This document shows positions 54,861 through 63,447 of a DNA stretch of 64,000 nucleotides, piece by piece. A program made the translations under genes and the position numbers. Within the stretch, counting starts at the first letter, position 1. Every line of letters starts with the position of its first letter. The notes below the pieces were generated by a model, which made no database searches, had not been told where the DNA came from, and was given only the letters and a program-made list of their open reading frames with translations. The DNA comes from Arenibacter palladensis. GTDB taxonomy: Bacteria; Bacteroidota; Bacteroidia; Flavobacteriales; Flavobacteriaceae. The stretch lies in contig NZ_FQUX01000003.1 of assembly GCF_900129275.1 (NCBI RefSeq), positions 310,001-374,000 on the forward strand. Reading direction: 5' to 3'.

Positions 54861-54898
54861 AGAAGGGGATTTTCTATCGAAAATCCCCTTCTTTTTTT
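54861..54898. terminator. Terminator between convergent genes
   Basis: A perfect 14-bp stem, AGAAGGGGATTTTC (54861-54874) with GAAAATCCCCTTCT (54879-54892), loop TATC, then a T-run. It serves the oxidoreductase gene and, in reverse, the minus-strand operon. Confidence 0.92.
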
Positions 54899-54913
54899 GA
54901 ATAATAATTCCCA

Positions 54914-56428
54914 TTACCGCAGAACAACTTCCGTAAACTTGGAATTAATAATGATAGATTTACCACTAGTTTTGTTTATATGATATCCCTTGTTCAAAGT
55001 ATTATAGCCGTTCTTTGTTTTTACCATGTGCAGCTCCTTTGGATGGACCAATTCTGAATTGGTACCATTGACGGCTATATTAAATGCTGTTTTTGGCAAT
55101 ACGCACCTAAATTCGGCATTTTGTAGATTGATATCCAAATCCGTAAAATCCTTGGAAATAGAATTGATAGCCAAAGGACCAAAATTGTTTTTAATAAACG
55201 CTTTCTGCATTAGATTTTCAATTGTAACATCCGAAAAAGTGGCATTTAAGGTCAGGTTTTCAACTTCCTTGATATTTACCTTCTCAGAATAATCGGCCTT
55301 AAGTTGACCATAGTTCCATTTTTGGACACTTACCGGTGAATAGGAAGCATCTATATAGGTTTTATCACCATCAATGGTCGACGCCAATAAGGTGGAATAG
55401 GATAAAGTGGCACTTAGGTTCTTTGTGTTTTCTGCCAAAATAACTTCTCCATGTCTCACGTTCATTTTAATTTTGGTAGATTTTGGCAATTTGATCTTTA
55501 TCGTTTTCTTGACCTTTAAATTTTTATCCCCTCCCTTTTTTATCGAATAAAAAACATTGGGTGCCGTAGGGTGACGTTCCTCCATAAAGATAAATTCCCT
55601 ACTTTTCCCATCCGCCGAGTCTATCTCTATTGTAATGGTCTTCATATCCTTCTGTATTTCCCGCAGCTGTTTGCCGGAAGTTATGGATTTGGCCATTTGT
55701 TCTTGTGCCTTCCCTGTGATTTCCATTCTTTGACTTTGTATTTCTTGCAACTTCTCCAATCGTTCTTGATGGGCCTCCTCCCTTTTCTTTTCCATTTCAA
55801 GTCTTCTTTTATCGCTTTCCGCCCGCTTCAGATCCATTTTTTTGCTCCACTCTTCCATTTTGCTTTCATAATCCTTCCCAAAACCCTTTGCAAATTCTTC
55901 CTTCCATTCTTTTAAATAAGCTTCCCCATCTTTTTTATAAGCTTCGTAATCAAATGGTTGTATGTTCATTGGGGGAAGCGGTGGCAATTCCATCACTTCT
56001 GGCAACTCTGGCAGCTCTACTAGTGGTGCTATGTTATGGGCTCCCCCTACCCCATTGAATTGATGTAAAAAATCGATATCGATATCCTCTGTATTGTAGG
56101 TGACAAACTCTCGGTGTCCCAATGCCGTGCTGATACTGATATTTTTGCTATTTCCCACAATTTTTACAGGCTCCCTTTTAAAATAGTTGTTCGCCTCCTC
56201 CTCGGAAACATCCTCCAATTCCACCACAACAGTGATGTCCACTTGATTCTTGTTCCAAGTTTCAAATTCTATATCGGCATAACTGGTGTTCAATTCCAAA
56301 ACCACCTCATTGGTTACATTAAAATTCTCATGAAAGGTTTTGGTCTTTTTTTGTCCCCAAACAACACTAGTACACATTAATAATATTACCGTTGTAATGA
56401 AGCCTATCTTTCTCAATATTGTTTTCAT
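54914..56428 (-). CDS. Secreted protein with charged coiled coil and beta-rich C-terminus, sigma-operon effector
   Basis: A 504-residue exported protein (signal about 1-26). Residues about 30-110 are beta-rich (VVLELNTSYADIEFETWNKNQVDI), then a Pro-rich patch (about 135-155, ELPEVMELPPLPPM), a long highly charged helical segment (about 175-265), and a beta-rich C-terminal part (about 300-500) of repeated short strands, like DUF4097 putative adhesins. It is the last gene of an operon with an ECF sigma factor and a membrane protein. Flavobacteria often carry such sets; the protein may be an envelope-stress or adhesion effector. No enzyme motif is seen. Confidence 0.75.
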   Translation of the reverse strand: MKTILRKIGFITTVILLMCTSVVWGQKKTKTFHENFNVTNEVVLELNTSYADIEFETWNKNQVDITVVVELEDVSEEEANNYFKREPVKIVGNSKNISISTALGHREFVTYNTEDIDIDFLHQFNGVGGAHNIAPLVELPELPEVMELPPLPPMNIQPFDYEAYKKDGEAYLKEWKEEFAKGFGKDYESKMEEWSKKMDLKRAESDKRRLEMEKKREEAHQERLEKLQEIQSQRMEITGKAQEQMAKSITSGKQLREIQKDMKTITIEIDSADGKSREFIFMEERHPTAPNVFYSIKKGGDKNLKVKKTIKIKLPKSTKIKMNVRHGEVILAENTKNLSATLSYSTLLASTIDGDKTYIDASYSPVSVQKWNYGQLKADYSEKVNIKEVENLTLNATFSDVTIENLMQKAFIKNNFGPLAINSISKDFTDLDINLQNAEFRCVLPKTAFNIAVNGTNSELVHPKELHMVKTKNGYNTLNKGYHINKTSGKSIIINSKFTEVVLR

Positions 56429-56466
56429 CTATTTTATTTATTTTCTTGATTTAATATTTTCACTTA

Positions 56467-57063
56467 TCATACAGCCGTAAGCAAGGTATTTTTATCCGCC
56501 TCCGTGCTTTGGGTCTGTAATTCCTTTAACTTGTCCCTTAGTTTATGTAACAGCTGTAGTCTAAGTTGCAAGTTCTTTATCAGGGCAGTTATGGTCTGGT
56601 CATTGGGACCGATCTCGTTTAATTCGGCATTCAGCTTTTTATATTCCCCATTCAATTCCTCCAGGCGTTCCATAAAGCTATCGATGAGGGTTTTGTTCCT
56701 ATCGGAAATTTCCAATTGGGACAATTCCATATTTATACTCACCATATAATAATCTTCCACCTTCTTTAAATCCGGGGAAAGGTCACCTAGGGAAATCCCC
56801 CTTTCTTCTGGGGCAGGATTGTTTTTTTCAACTATGGTTGTTTCAACAGGTTCTGGCTTATTCCAAATCATAAAAATGTAGGTGCCCAAACCAGCCAGAA
56901 TTATAAGCGAAGCAGCAATTCTGAACCATGGGTAGGATGGCCCCTTAGCAAACGGTAGTTCCACTTCCATTCTTTTCAAAAAACGCTGCTCATGCCCATC
57001 CTTCATAGTTGGCACAACTTCCTTATCGGAATTCTTGAACATTTCTCTAAGATCTTGCGACAT
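56467..57063 (-). CDS. Single-pass membrane protein, probable anti-sigma factor
   Basis: A 198-residue protein with one membrane helix (about 47-66, FRIAASLIILAGLGTYIFMI). About 45 cytoplasmic residues precede it, enough for a small sigma-binding domain, and a periplasmic coiled coil (about 110-190, rich in Leu, Glu and Lys) follows. The gene starts 17 bases inside the ECF sigma gene, which signals coupled translation. Position and topology fit an anti-sigma factor; the classical zinc-binding anti-sigma motif is absent, so this is inference. Confidence 0.75.
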   Translation of the reverse strand: MSQDLREMFKNSDKEVVPTMKDGHEQRFLKRMEVELPFAKGPSYPWFRIAASLIILAGLGTYIFMIWNKPEPVETTIVEKNNPAPEERGISLGDLSPDLKKVEDYYMVSINMELSQLEISDRNKTLIDSFMERLEELNGEYKKLNAELNEIGPNDQTITALIKNLQLRLQLLHKLRDKLKELQTQSTEADKNTLLTAV

Positions 57064-57589
57064 ACTTATTCGATTTTAAAATTTCCTTTAATTGTCCCTT
57101 ACCCCTTAATAACCTTGTTCTGCAGGAGGTAGTGCTTATGCCTAGTATTTCGGATATCTCGTTGTGATCGTACCCTTCCACCAAAAACAACTGTACCACA
57201 TATCTATATTTTTCAGGTAATTTCCCTATAGCCTGTTGTACTTCCATTACAGTGACCGTATCATCTACCGTCCAATCTTCATCTTCAGCAACATGCATAT
57301 ACCCTTCATTTAGTTCCACCGTCTTAAGTTGTTTCGATTTTAAAAAATCAATACACTTGTTTACTACTATCCTTTTTAACCAGGCCCCGAAAGTTACCTC
57401 GCCCCTGTATTGACTTATTCTTAAAAATGCCTTGATAAACGATTCCTGAACTACATCTTCCGCATCATCTTCATTTTTTAAGAATCGCATGGCAACACAG
57501 AACATGCCATGGCAATACTGATTGTACAGTTTCAATTGCGCTTTGCGATCGTTACGTTTACATTGTTCTACAATATCAATCTGAAACAT
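57047..57589 (-). CDS. ECF-type RNA polymerase sigma factor
   Basis: A 180-residue sigma-70 family factor. Region 2 carries MRFLKNEDDAEDVVQESFIKAF, which bridges the -10 element. Region 4 carries LPEKYRYVVQLFLVEGYDHNEISEILGISTTSCRTRLLRGKGQL, the helix-turn-helix for the -35 element (quoted here in two parts of the same domain). Start at ATG 57589 (MFQIDIVEQCKR) is preferred over an upstream ATG at 57655. It leads a three-gene operon and probably controls it, but no promoter motif can be derived. Confidence 0.92.
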   Translation of the reverse strand: MFQIDIVEQCKRNDRKAQLKLYNQYCHGMFCVAMRFLKNEDDAEDVVQESFIKAFLRISQYRGEVTFGAWLKRIVVNKCIDFLKSKQLKTVELNEGYMHVAEDEDWTVDDTVTVMEVQQAIGKLPEKYRYVVQLFLVEGYDHNEISEILGISTTSCRTRLLRGKGQLKEILKSNKYVARS

Positions 57590-57731
57590 TTTGGCCAGTT
57601 TCTTTGGTTGATGGAAGGGTAAGTTGTCCTTAAAATCATTCCCGTTTAATCCCAATTACCTAAAGGACGATGAAATGATTGTAATGTTGCAAAAAATAGT
57701 ATTTTTATCTTAAATCTTAAAAATAACCATC

Positions 57732-58640
57732 TTGAATCAAGTTACAATTAAAAATAATTTCATCACCCTGACCGTATTGGACTATGGGGCCATCATCCAA
57801 AAATTGATAATAAAAAATAAGGACGGGGTGGATACCAATGTGGTTGTAGGATTGGAGGAACCCGAAAAATATTTAACGGACAATAAGTCTCTTGGGGCGT
57901 GTATAGGTCGTTATGCCGGTAGAATATCCAATGGTGGATTTCATATCAATAACGTGCACTATCCCATTTTTGCCAAGGATGGGGTTCATCTCCACGGCGG
58001 ACAAAAAGGCTTTGGAAAGAGGTATTGGACCATAGAGCAGGTACATGATGGCGAAAACCCATTTGTAAAACTAACTTACCTTAGTCCGGACATGGAAGAG
58101 GGCTATCCTGGAAATCTAAAATGCACGGTGACCTATAAACTGGTAGGGCCATCCCTATTCATAATTCATGAGGCCACCACTGATAAGGCCACACCGGTAA
58201 ATCTGACCAACCACTCCTATTTTAATTTGGATGGTGAAGAAACCATAGACCATTGGAACCTAAGGTTGTCTTGCCCGGAATACTTGGAAACAGATGCCAA
58301 ATTACTGCCTACCGGAAAAATACTTTCCGTAAAAAATTCGAAATACGATTTCCTGGAAATGAAAAAGATAGGGCAAGTGCGTTTGGACACCCCGTTTGTG
58401 ATGGACTCCAGTCTTAAAAATGGTACCGTACTGACTTCAGACAAATCAGGTTTATCTATGGAAGTAGTAACCAATCAACCGGGAGTGGTAGTCTATACGC
58501 CACCCGCTTTTGCCGCCATCTGTTTTGAAACCCAAAATTTCCCGGATGCTCCCAACCAGCCCCACTTTCCCAATAGCATTCTGCAGCCAGGAGAAACCTA
58601 TCTAAATGAAAGCGAGTTTAGGTTTAGTTTCGTAAATTAG
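57732..58640 (+). CDS. galM: Aldose 1-epimerase (mutarotase)
   Basis: A 302-residue beta-sandwich enzyme interconverting alpha and beta anomers of hexoses. Family marks: GVHLHGGQKGFGKR, with His88, LTNHSYFNLDG with His161, and the Glu-containing C-terminal segment ETYLNESEFRF. It starts with TTG: upstream in the frame there is a stop at 57711 and no ATG. No signal peptide, so cytoplasmic. It leads a probable operon with a DUF2911 protein and a MeaB-like GTPase. Divergent from the ECF operon. Confidence 0.93.
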   Translation: MNQVTIKNNFITLTVLDYGAIIQKLIIKNKDGVDTNVVVGLEEPEKYLTDNKSLGACIGRYAGRISNGGFHINNVHYPIFAKDGVHLHGGQKGFGKRYWTIEQVHDGENPFVKLTYLSPDMEEGYPGNLKCTVTYKLVGPSLFIIHEATTDKATPVNLTNHSYFNLDGEETIDHWNLRLSCPEYLETDAKLLPTGKILSVKNSKYDFLEMKKIGQVRLDTPFVMDSSLKNGTVLTSDKSGLSMEVVTNQPGVVVYTPPAFAAICFETQNFPDAPNQPHFPNSILQPGETYLNESEFRFSFVN

Positions 58641-58668
58641 AACAATTAACTAAGTAAAATTCAAGGAG

Positions 58669-59229
58669 ATGAAATTTCTTAAATGGTTACTGGCAATTAT
58701 CGTAGTGTTGGTATTGGCCTTCTTTTTGTTCGGAAAATCCTATTTAAGGGAGCAAACCAAAAAAAATAGTCCAGAGAAAACAGCTACCTATAGTAAAAAT
58801 GGATTGGACCTTTCGGTACAATACAGCAGTCCCTTTAAAAAAAATCGGGTTATTTTTGGCGAATTGGTACCCTATGATGTGGTTTGGAGAACCGGTGCCA
58901 ACGAACCTACCACCTTTACCACGGCCAGCAACATTAACATTGGTGGCAAAAGCCTTCCCGCTGGAAGCTATTCCTTTTGGACAGTACCCGGCAAAGACAG
59001 CTGGAGCTTTATTTTTAATAGTGAAATTCCCGGCTGGGGCGTAACTATATTAAGTGGTGGCAAAGAAACTACTAGAAATGTCGACGCAGATATACTACAA
59101 ATAAATGCCATACCACAGAAATTGTCCCAATCCATTGAAAGTCTTTCCATAGATTTTGAAGAAAACGACCAGCTTTACCTGAGCCTTGCCTGGGATAAAA
59201 CAAAGGTTAGCGTTCCCATTAATAAATAA
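58669..59229 (+). CDS. DUF2911 membrane-anchored protein
   Basis: A 186-residue protein with one N-terminal membrane helix (about 5-21), the rest periplasmic. The DUF2911 core is clear: VQYSSPFKKNRVIFGELVPYDVVWRTGANE (split by a turn), TFTTASNINIGGKSLPAGSYSFWTVP and IFNSEIPGWG, then LSLAWDKTKVSVPI. The domain is common in Bacteroidota and has no assigned function. It lies 28 bp after galM and 2 bp before meaB. Confidence 0.9.
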   Translation: MKFLKWLLAIIVVLVLAFFLFGKSYLREQTKKNSPEKTATYSKNGLDLSVQYSSPFKKNRVIFGELVPYDVVWRTGANEPTTFTTASNINIGGKSLPAGSYSFWTVPGKDSWSFIFNSEIPGWGVTILSGGKETTRNVDADILQINAIPQKLSQSIESLSIDFEENDQLYLSLAWDKTKVSVPINK

Positions 59230-59231
59230 GT

Positions 59232-60272
59232 TTGGCCTCAAAAAAAAATACGGACGGAAATCATAATTCTAAATCGAAAGCTTTTAGAAAAAAAGACCCA
59301 TCCACAACGGAATTGATCGATGGTATTTTAAACGGCGACATAGCCACCTTGGCTAGGGCAATTACATTGATTGAAAGTACCAAAAGTGAACATTTTCAAA
59401 AATCCAATGATATTATAAACCAATGCCTGCCCCATAGTGGTAAGAGCATACGTATTGGAATAACCGGAGTTCCCGGGGTAGGTAAAAGTACCTTTATCGA
59501 AACTTTTGGCTCCTTCCTTACTGCAATGGATAAAAAAGTGGCCGTACTGGCGGTAGATCCCACCAGCACCATTAGCAAGGGAAGTATTTTGGGGGACAAG
59601 ACCCGAATGCAGGAACTGGTAAAGGATAAGAATGCCTATATCCGTCCTTCCCCTACCGGATATTCTTTGGGAGGAGTTGCCAGAAAGACCCGTGAAACCA
59701 TAATCCTTTGCGAAGCGGCCGGCTTCGATACCATTTTAGTGGAAACTGTTGGTGTGGGCCAAAGTGAAACCGCAGTACATGGGATGGTGGATTTCTTTCT
59801 ATTATTGAAATTGGCTGGTGCCGGAGATGAACTTCAGGGCATTAAAAGGGGCATCATGGAAATGGCTGATGCCATTGTCATCAACAAAGCGGATGGCAAC
59901 AACATTGAACAGGCCAACTTGGCCAAAGTTGAGTTTTCAAAAGCAGTACACCTCCTTACGCCCAAAGATAATGGTTGGACCCCTAAGGTCCTTAGTTGTT
60001 CTGCTACCCAAAAAACAGGGATATCGGAAATCTGGGAAGTTATTAAAACCTACATAGACGATAAACCAGGCCTGGACGGAATAATCGCAAAAAGGAGAAC
60101 ACAAAACAAATACTGGCTACTACAGACCATTGAAGACCGACTAAAGCAACAGTTTTATGAAAACAAAAACATAAAAAATAATCTGGATAAAATGATACAA
60201 TTGGTTGTAGATGGGGAAATTTCCCCTTTTAACGCCGCTGAAAAACTATTAAGACTAGCCAAGGAACCATAA
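59232..60272 (+). CDS. meaB: MeaB/ArgK-like GTPase, methylmalonyl-CoA mutase chaperone
   Basis: A 346-residue G3E-type GTPase that gates B12 loading and protects methylmalonyl-CoA mutase. The P-loop is GVPGVGKST (79-87), with DPTSTISKGSILGDKTRM, VETVGVGQSE and the guanine-specificity segment VINKADG. It starts at TTG, two bases after the DUF2911 stop, the only reasonable start. The mutase subunits are not in this window. An N-terminal Lys/Asn-rich extension of about 20 residues is a little unusual. Confidence 0.93.
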   Translation: MASKKNTDGNHNSKSKAFRKKDPSTTELIDGILNGDIATLARAITLIESTKSEHFQKSNDIINQCLPHSGKSIRIGITGVPGVGKSTFIETFGSFLTAMDKKVAVLAVDPTSTISKGSILGDKTRMQELVKDKNAYIRPSPTGYSLGGVARKTRETIILCEAAGFDTILVETVGVGQSETAVHGMVDFFLLLKLAGAGDELQGIKRGIMEMADAIVINKADGNNIEQANLAKVEFSKAVHLLTPKDNGWTPKVLSCSATQKTGISEIWEVIKTYIDDKPGLDGIIAKRRTQNKYWLLQTIEDRLKQQFYENKNIKNNLDKMIQLVVDGEISPFNAAEKLLRLAKEP

Positions 60273-60470
60273 GCCCTAGTAATTTTTTGCGCCATGGCCC
60301 TTTAAGAATAATAACGGAGGGAATTGGTGATTACTACTTCAGAAATATTTTGAAGCCATTCCAATTACACCTCCACTATAAGATGTACGCACCAATACCA
60401 TATAGGTTGACAAAGTTGATTATCTTTGGCCCTAAATTGTATTATACAAAAGTATTCACCCTTGCATAAA

Positions 60471-61184
60471 ATGAATTACGAATTCACCATAATTATACCG
60501 GTCTACAATGAAGAAGATAATTTGGAACGTGTGGAAAAGGAGCTTAAGGACTACATGACTATATGCACAAAAAAGGCCAAGGTATTATTCGTAAATGACG
60601 GTTCCAAAGATAGGAGCCAACAATTGATAGAAGCTATTTGTCTGAGAAACGAAAATTTTAGTTTTGTAAAATTCGCCCAAAACAAAGGCTTGAGTGCAGC
60701 CATCAAAGCAGGTTTCGACTATGCCGATACTCCTTTGGTAGGTTATATAGATTCCGATCTACAAACATCCCCTGAAGATTTTAACCTCCTTTTGGAACAT
60801 ATAGATAAGTACGACCTAGTCACAGGAGTAAGGGCAGACAGAAAGGATTCCTTCGTCAAGAATGCCTCTTCCACTATCGCCAATGGTATACGTCGCGCTT
60901 TTACTCATGACGGTATGGACGATACAGGCTGTCCGTTAAAGGTTATAAAAACGGATTTCGCCAAAAGAATACCCATGTTTAAAGGTTTGCACAGATTTTT
61001 GCCCGCCATGATCCTATTGCAAAATGGAAGCATTGTGCAAATTCCAATTCGCCATTTTCCACGTATGGCCGGAACTGCAAAGTTTGGTCTTTGGAACAGA
61101 TTATTGGGACCACTCATGGATTGTTTTGCCTATTTGTGGATGAAAAAAAAATACATTAACTACCAGGTGGATAAAATAGGGTAA
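60471..61184 (+). CDS. Family 2 glycosyltransferase, DPM1/ArnC-like
   Basis: A 237-residue GT-A fold enzyme without evident C-terminal membrane helices. FTIIIPVYNEEDNL, LFVNDGSKDRS and the nucleotide-sugar/metal site DSDLQTSPED are present, as in transferases that load a sugar onto polyprenyl phosphate. Start at ATG 60471 (MNYEFTIIIPVYNEED); an upstream TTG would add a weak tail. The next gene starts at the base after its stop. With a LAB_N protein and an ArnT-like transferase downstream, it probably makes the lipid-linked sugar used in lipid A or other envelope glycosylation. Confidence 0.93.
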   Translation: MNYEFTIIIPVYNEEDNLERVEKELKDYMTICTKKAKVLFVNDGSKDRSQQLIEAICLRNENFSFVKFAQNKGLSAAIKAGFDYADTPLVGYIDSDLQTSPEDFNLLLEHIDKYDLVTGVRADRKDSFVKNASSTIANGIRRAFTHDGMDDTGCPLKVIKTDFAKRIPMFKGLHRFLPAMILLQNGSIVQIPIRHFPRMAGTAKFGLWNRLLGPLMDCFAYLWMKKKYINYQVDKIG

Positions 61185-61823
61185 ATGGCAGATTGGATGG
61201 TTTATGCAATTGGCTTTATTGCCCAAATTCTATTTTCCAGTAGAATGGTGGTACAATGGGTCATATCGGAAAAGAACAAAAAAGTACTTACCCCTAGACT
61301 GTTCTGGCAATTAAGTTTATTGGCTTCATTTCTATTATTTGTTTATGGGTGGTTAAGAGACGATTTTGCCATAATGCTGGGACAGGCAATTACCTATTTT
61401 ATATATATCCGCAATATCCAATTACAGGGTGAATGGACTAAATTGCCTAGGGCCTTCAGGGTTTTTCTATGGGTTTTTCCAGTAATAATTATTGTATACG
61501 GGTACAATAACAATGCCTACGACCTAAGGCAATTCTTCAACAATGAAAACATTCCCATCTGGTTGATACTATTGGGTAGTATAGCACAGGTTATTTTCAC
61601 CTTTCGCTTTGTATACCAATGGATATATTCCGAGAAAAAGAAAACCTCAAGTCTTCCCTTCGGTTTTTGGTTACTAAGTTTAATTGGGGCCTCCCTAATA
61701 CTAACCTACGCCATTTTTAGGAAGGACCCGGTCCTTTTTGCTGGCCATTCACTGGGGATGATCGTTTATTTAAGAAATCTGTTTATCCTTAAAAATGAAG
61801 AACATGAGGTGGTTGAAAAATAA
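61185..61823 (+). CDS. Membrane protein with two LAB_N (lipid-A-disaccharide synthase N-terminal-like) repeats
   Basis: A 212-residue membrane protein of about six helices. Two similar halves of the LAB_N domain are visible: AIGFIAQILFSSRMVVQWVISEK with WQLSLLASFLLFVYG, and LLGSIAQVIFTFRFVYQWIYSEKK with FWLLSLIGASLILTYA. The domain occurs N-terminal to LpxB in some bacteria and as a separate protein near ArnT-type genes. Its start follows the GT2 stop directly, and its end overlaps the ArnT-like gene by 29 bases. Confidence 0.9.
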   Translation: MADWMVYAIGFIAQILFSSRMVVQWVISEKNKKVLTPRLFWQLSLLASFLLFVYGWLRDDFAIMLGQAITYFIYIRNIQLQGEWTKLPRAFRVFLWVFPVIIIVYGYNNNAYDLRQFFNNENIPIWLILLGSIAQVIFTFRFVYQWIYSEKKKTSSLPFGFWLLSLIGASLILTYAIFRKDPVLFAGHSLGMIVYLRNLFILKNEEHEVVEK

Positions 61824-63447
61824 TCCTATTGCCCTGATCTTCTTGGCGGGAATCTCCATTTATTTATTTCATTTAGACGTTATCCCGGTCACAATCATGG
61901 AGGCCAGAAATTTTATTACGGCAAGGGAAATGATTACGGAAGGAAACTGGTTGCTGACTACAATGAACGACCTTCCACGATATGAGAAACCCCCCTTACC
62001 AAGTTGGATCACTGCTATCTTTGGATTTATTTTTGGCTTGGACAATGTTGCCACACTTCGAATGCCAACTATGTTAATGGCCATAGTTTTAGGGTATGTG
62101 GGATATTTGTTTTCCATAAAAATACTCCACAATAAATTACACGCACTCATAAATGCCCTTATATTATTAAGTTCGTTCTACATCATTGCAATTACGGTTG
62201 AAGCACCATGGGACATATACACCCACGGATTTATGTTGACCGCCATCTATTTTTTATATAGTTTTTTTAATCTTCCGGACAACAAATGGAAGAACAGTCT
62301 ACTTGCCGGACTATTTATAGGCCTGTCCTTTATGAGCAAAGGACCAGTTTCACTTTATGCGCTTCTCCTGCCCTTTCTCTTGGCCTATGGATTTGTACAT
62401 AAATATAAAGGTTTTGGTACTGACAGGAAATTCCTCCCCTTATTGGTCATGATCCTATTGGCCACGGTTATTGGCATATGGTGGTTCCTTTACGTGCGAC
62501 TTGCCGACCCCAATGCCTTTTTGGCAATCACCAAAAAAGAAACAGCTAATTGGTCTAGTTATAATGTGCGCCCCTTCTATTATTATTGGAGCTTTTTTAT
62601 ACAAAGCGGCATATGGACCATTCCCGCCTTGTTAAGTCTAATATATCCATATCTAAAGAATAAGGTAAGTGATAAAAAGACGTACCGCCTTACCTTGCTA
62701 TGGACTATATTTTCGGTGATTCTACTTTCTATCATCCCCGAAAAAAAGGCTAGATATCTTGTTCCTGTGCTTATTCCCCTAGCCCTCAACACTGGTTTTT
62801 ATTTGGAATATATCATTAACAATTTTAAAAGTTCGCTAAGCCCAAAAGAGAAAATACCGGTATATTTTCATTTTTCCCTAATAGGATGTATCGGAATAGC
62901 CTATCCAATTATCGCCTATTTTCTTCTAAAAGATGGTTTGAACGGTCTTTGGGGCTACTATGCTTTGTCCTCCCTTGCTCTCTTTGCTATTGGTTTATTA
63001 CTTTTTTTACAACTAAAAAAACAACAACTTTTTGGCTGCTTTATACTCACTATTGCCTTGGTAGCTGCCATAAAAACATTGGCTATGCCCTTGGCGGGGG
63101 CAATGGAAAAAAATGCAGAGTACAGGAGTATATCAGACTTAAAACACACTATGCAGGAAGAGGGACTAAAAACCTATTGCTTTGGTGAAATTGCCCCTGA
63201 AATGATCTGGGACTATGGCTCAGCAATTCCCGTACTTAAAGGAGAAGAGGAAATCTTAATTCCAGAAGGAAAAAAGTTTGGGGTACTGGTAATTCCAGCA
63301 AATGAAAATGAATTTAAACGTATCTTTGACCCCGAATATAGCTATACCTTAGATAACGTATACGATCTAAACTATAATGCCAACCCAGGAACCAAAGGAC
63401 ATAAAGACCGTTTGATAAGTAAATTATATATAGTTCAAAAACGATGA
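61795..63447 (+). CDS. ArnT/PMT-like glycosyltransferase (GT-C, polyprenyl-phosphate sugar donor)
   Basis: A 550-residue membrane enzyme with 11-13 helices. The first periplasmic loop shows the ArnT-type acidic site and motif: DVIPVTIMEARNFITAREM and YEKPPLPSWITAIFG (catalytic acids usually sit in such a loop). It moves a sugar from a lipid carrier to lipid A or another acceptor in the outer leaflet of the inner membrane. ATG 61804 is an alternative start. The operon context (GT2, LAB_N) supports the call; the sugar and acceptor are unknown. Confidence 0.9.
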   Translation: MKNMRWLKNNPIALIFLAGISIYLFHLDVIPVTIMEARNFITAREMITEGNWLLTTMNDLPRYEKPPLPSWITAIFGFIFGLDNVATLRMPTMLMAIVLGYVGYLFSIKILHNKLHALINALILLSSFYIIAITVEAPWDIYTHGFMLTAIYFLYSFFNLPDNKWKNSLLAGLFIGLSFMSKGPVSLYALLLPFLLAYGFVHKYKGFGTDRKFLPLLVMILLATVIGIWWFLYVRLADPNAFLAITKKETANWSSYNVRPFYYYWSFFIQSGIWTIPALLSLIYPYLKNKVSDKKTYRLTLLWTIFSVILLSIIPEKKARYLVPVLIPLALNTGFYLEYIINNFKSSLSPKEKIPVYFHFSLIGCIGIAYPIIAYFLLKDGLNGLWGYYALSSLALFAIGLLLFLQLKKQQLFGCFILTIALVAAIKTLAMPLAGAMEKNAEYRSISDLKHTMQEEGLKTYCFGEIAPEMIWDYGSAIPVLKGEEEILIPEGKKFGVLVIPANENEFKRIFDPEYSYTLDNVYDLNYNANPGTKGHKDRLISKLYIVQKR

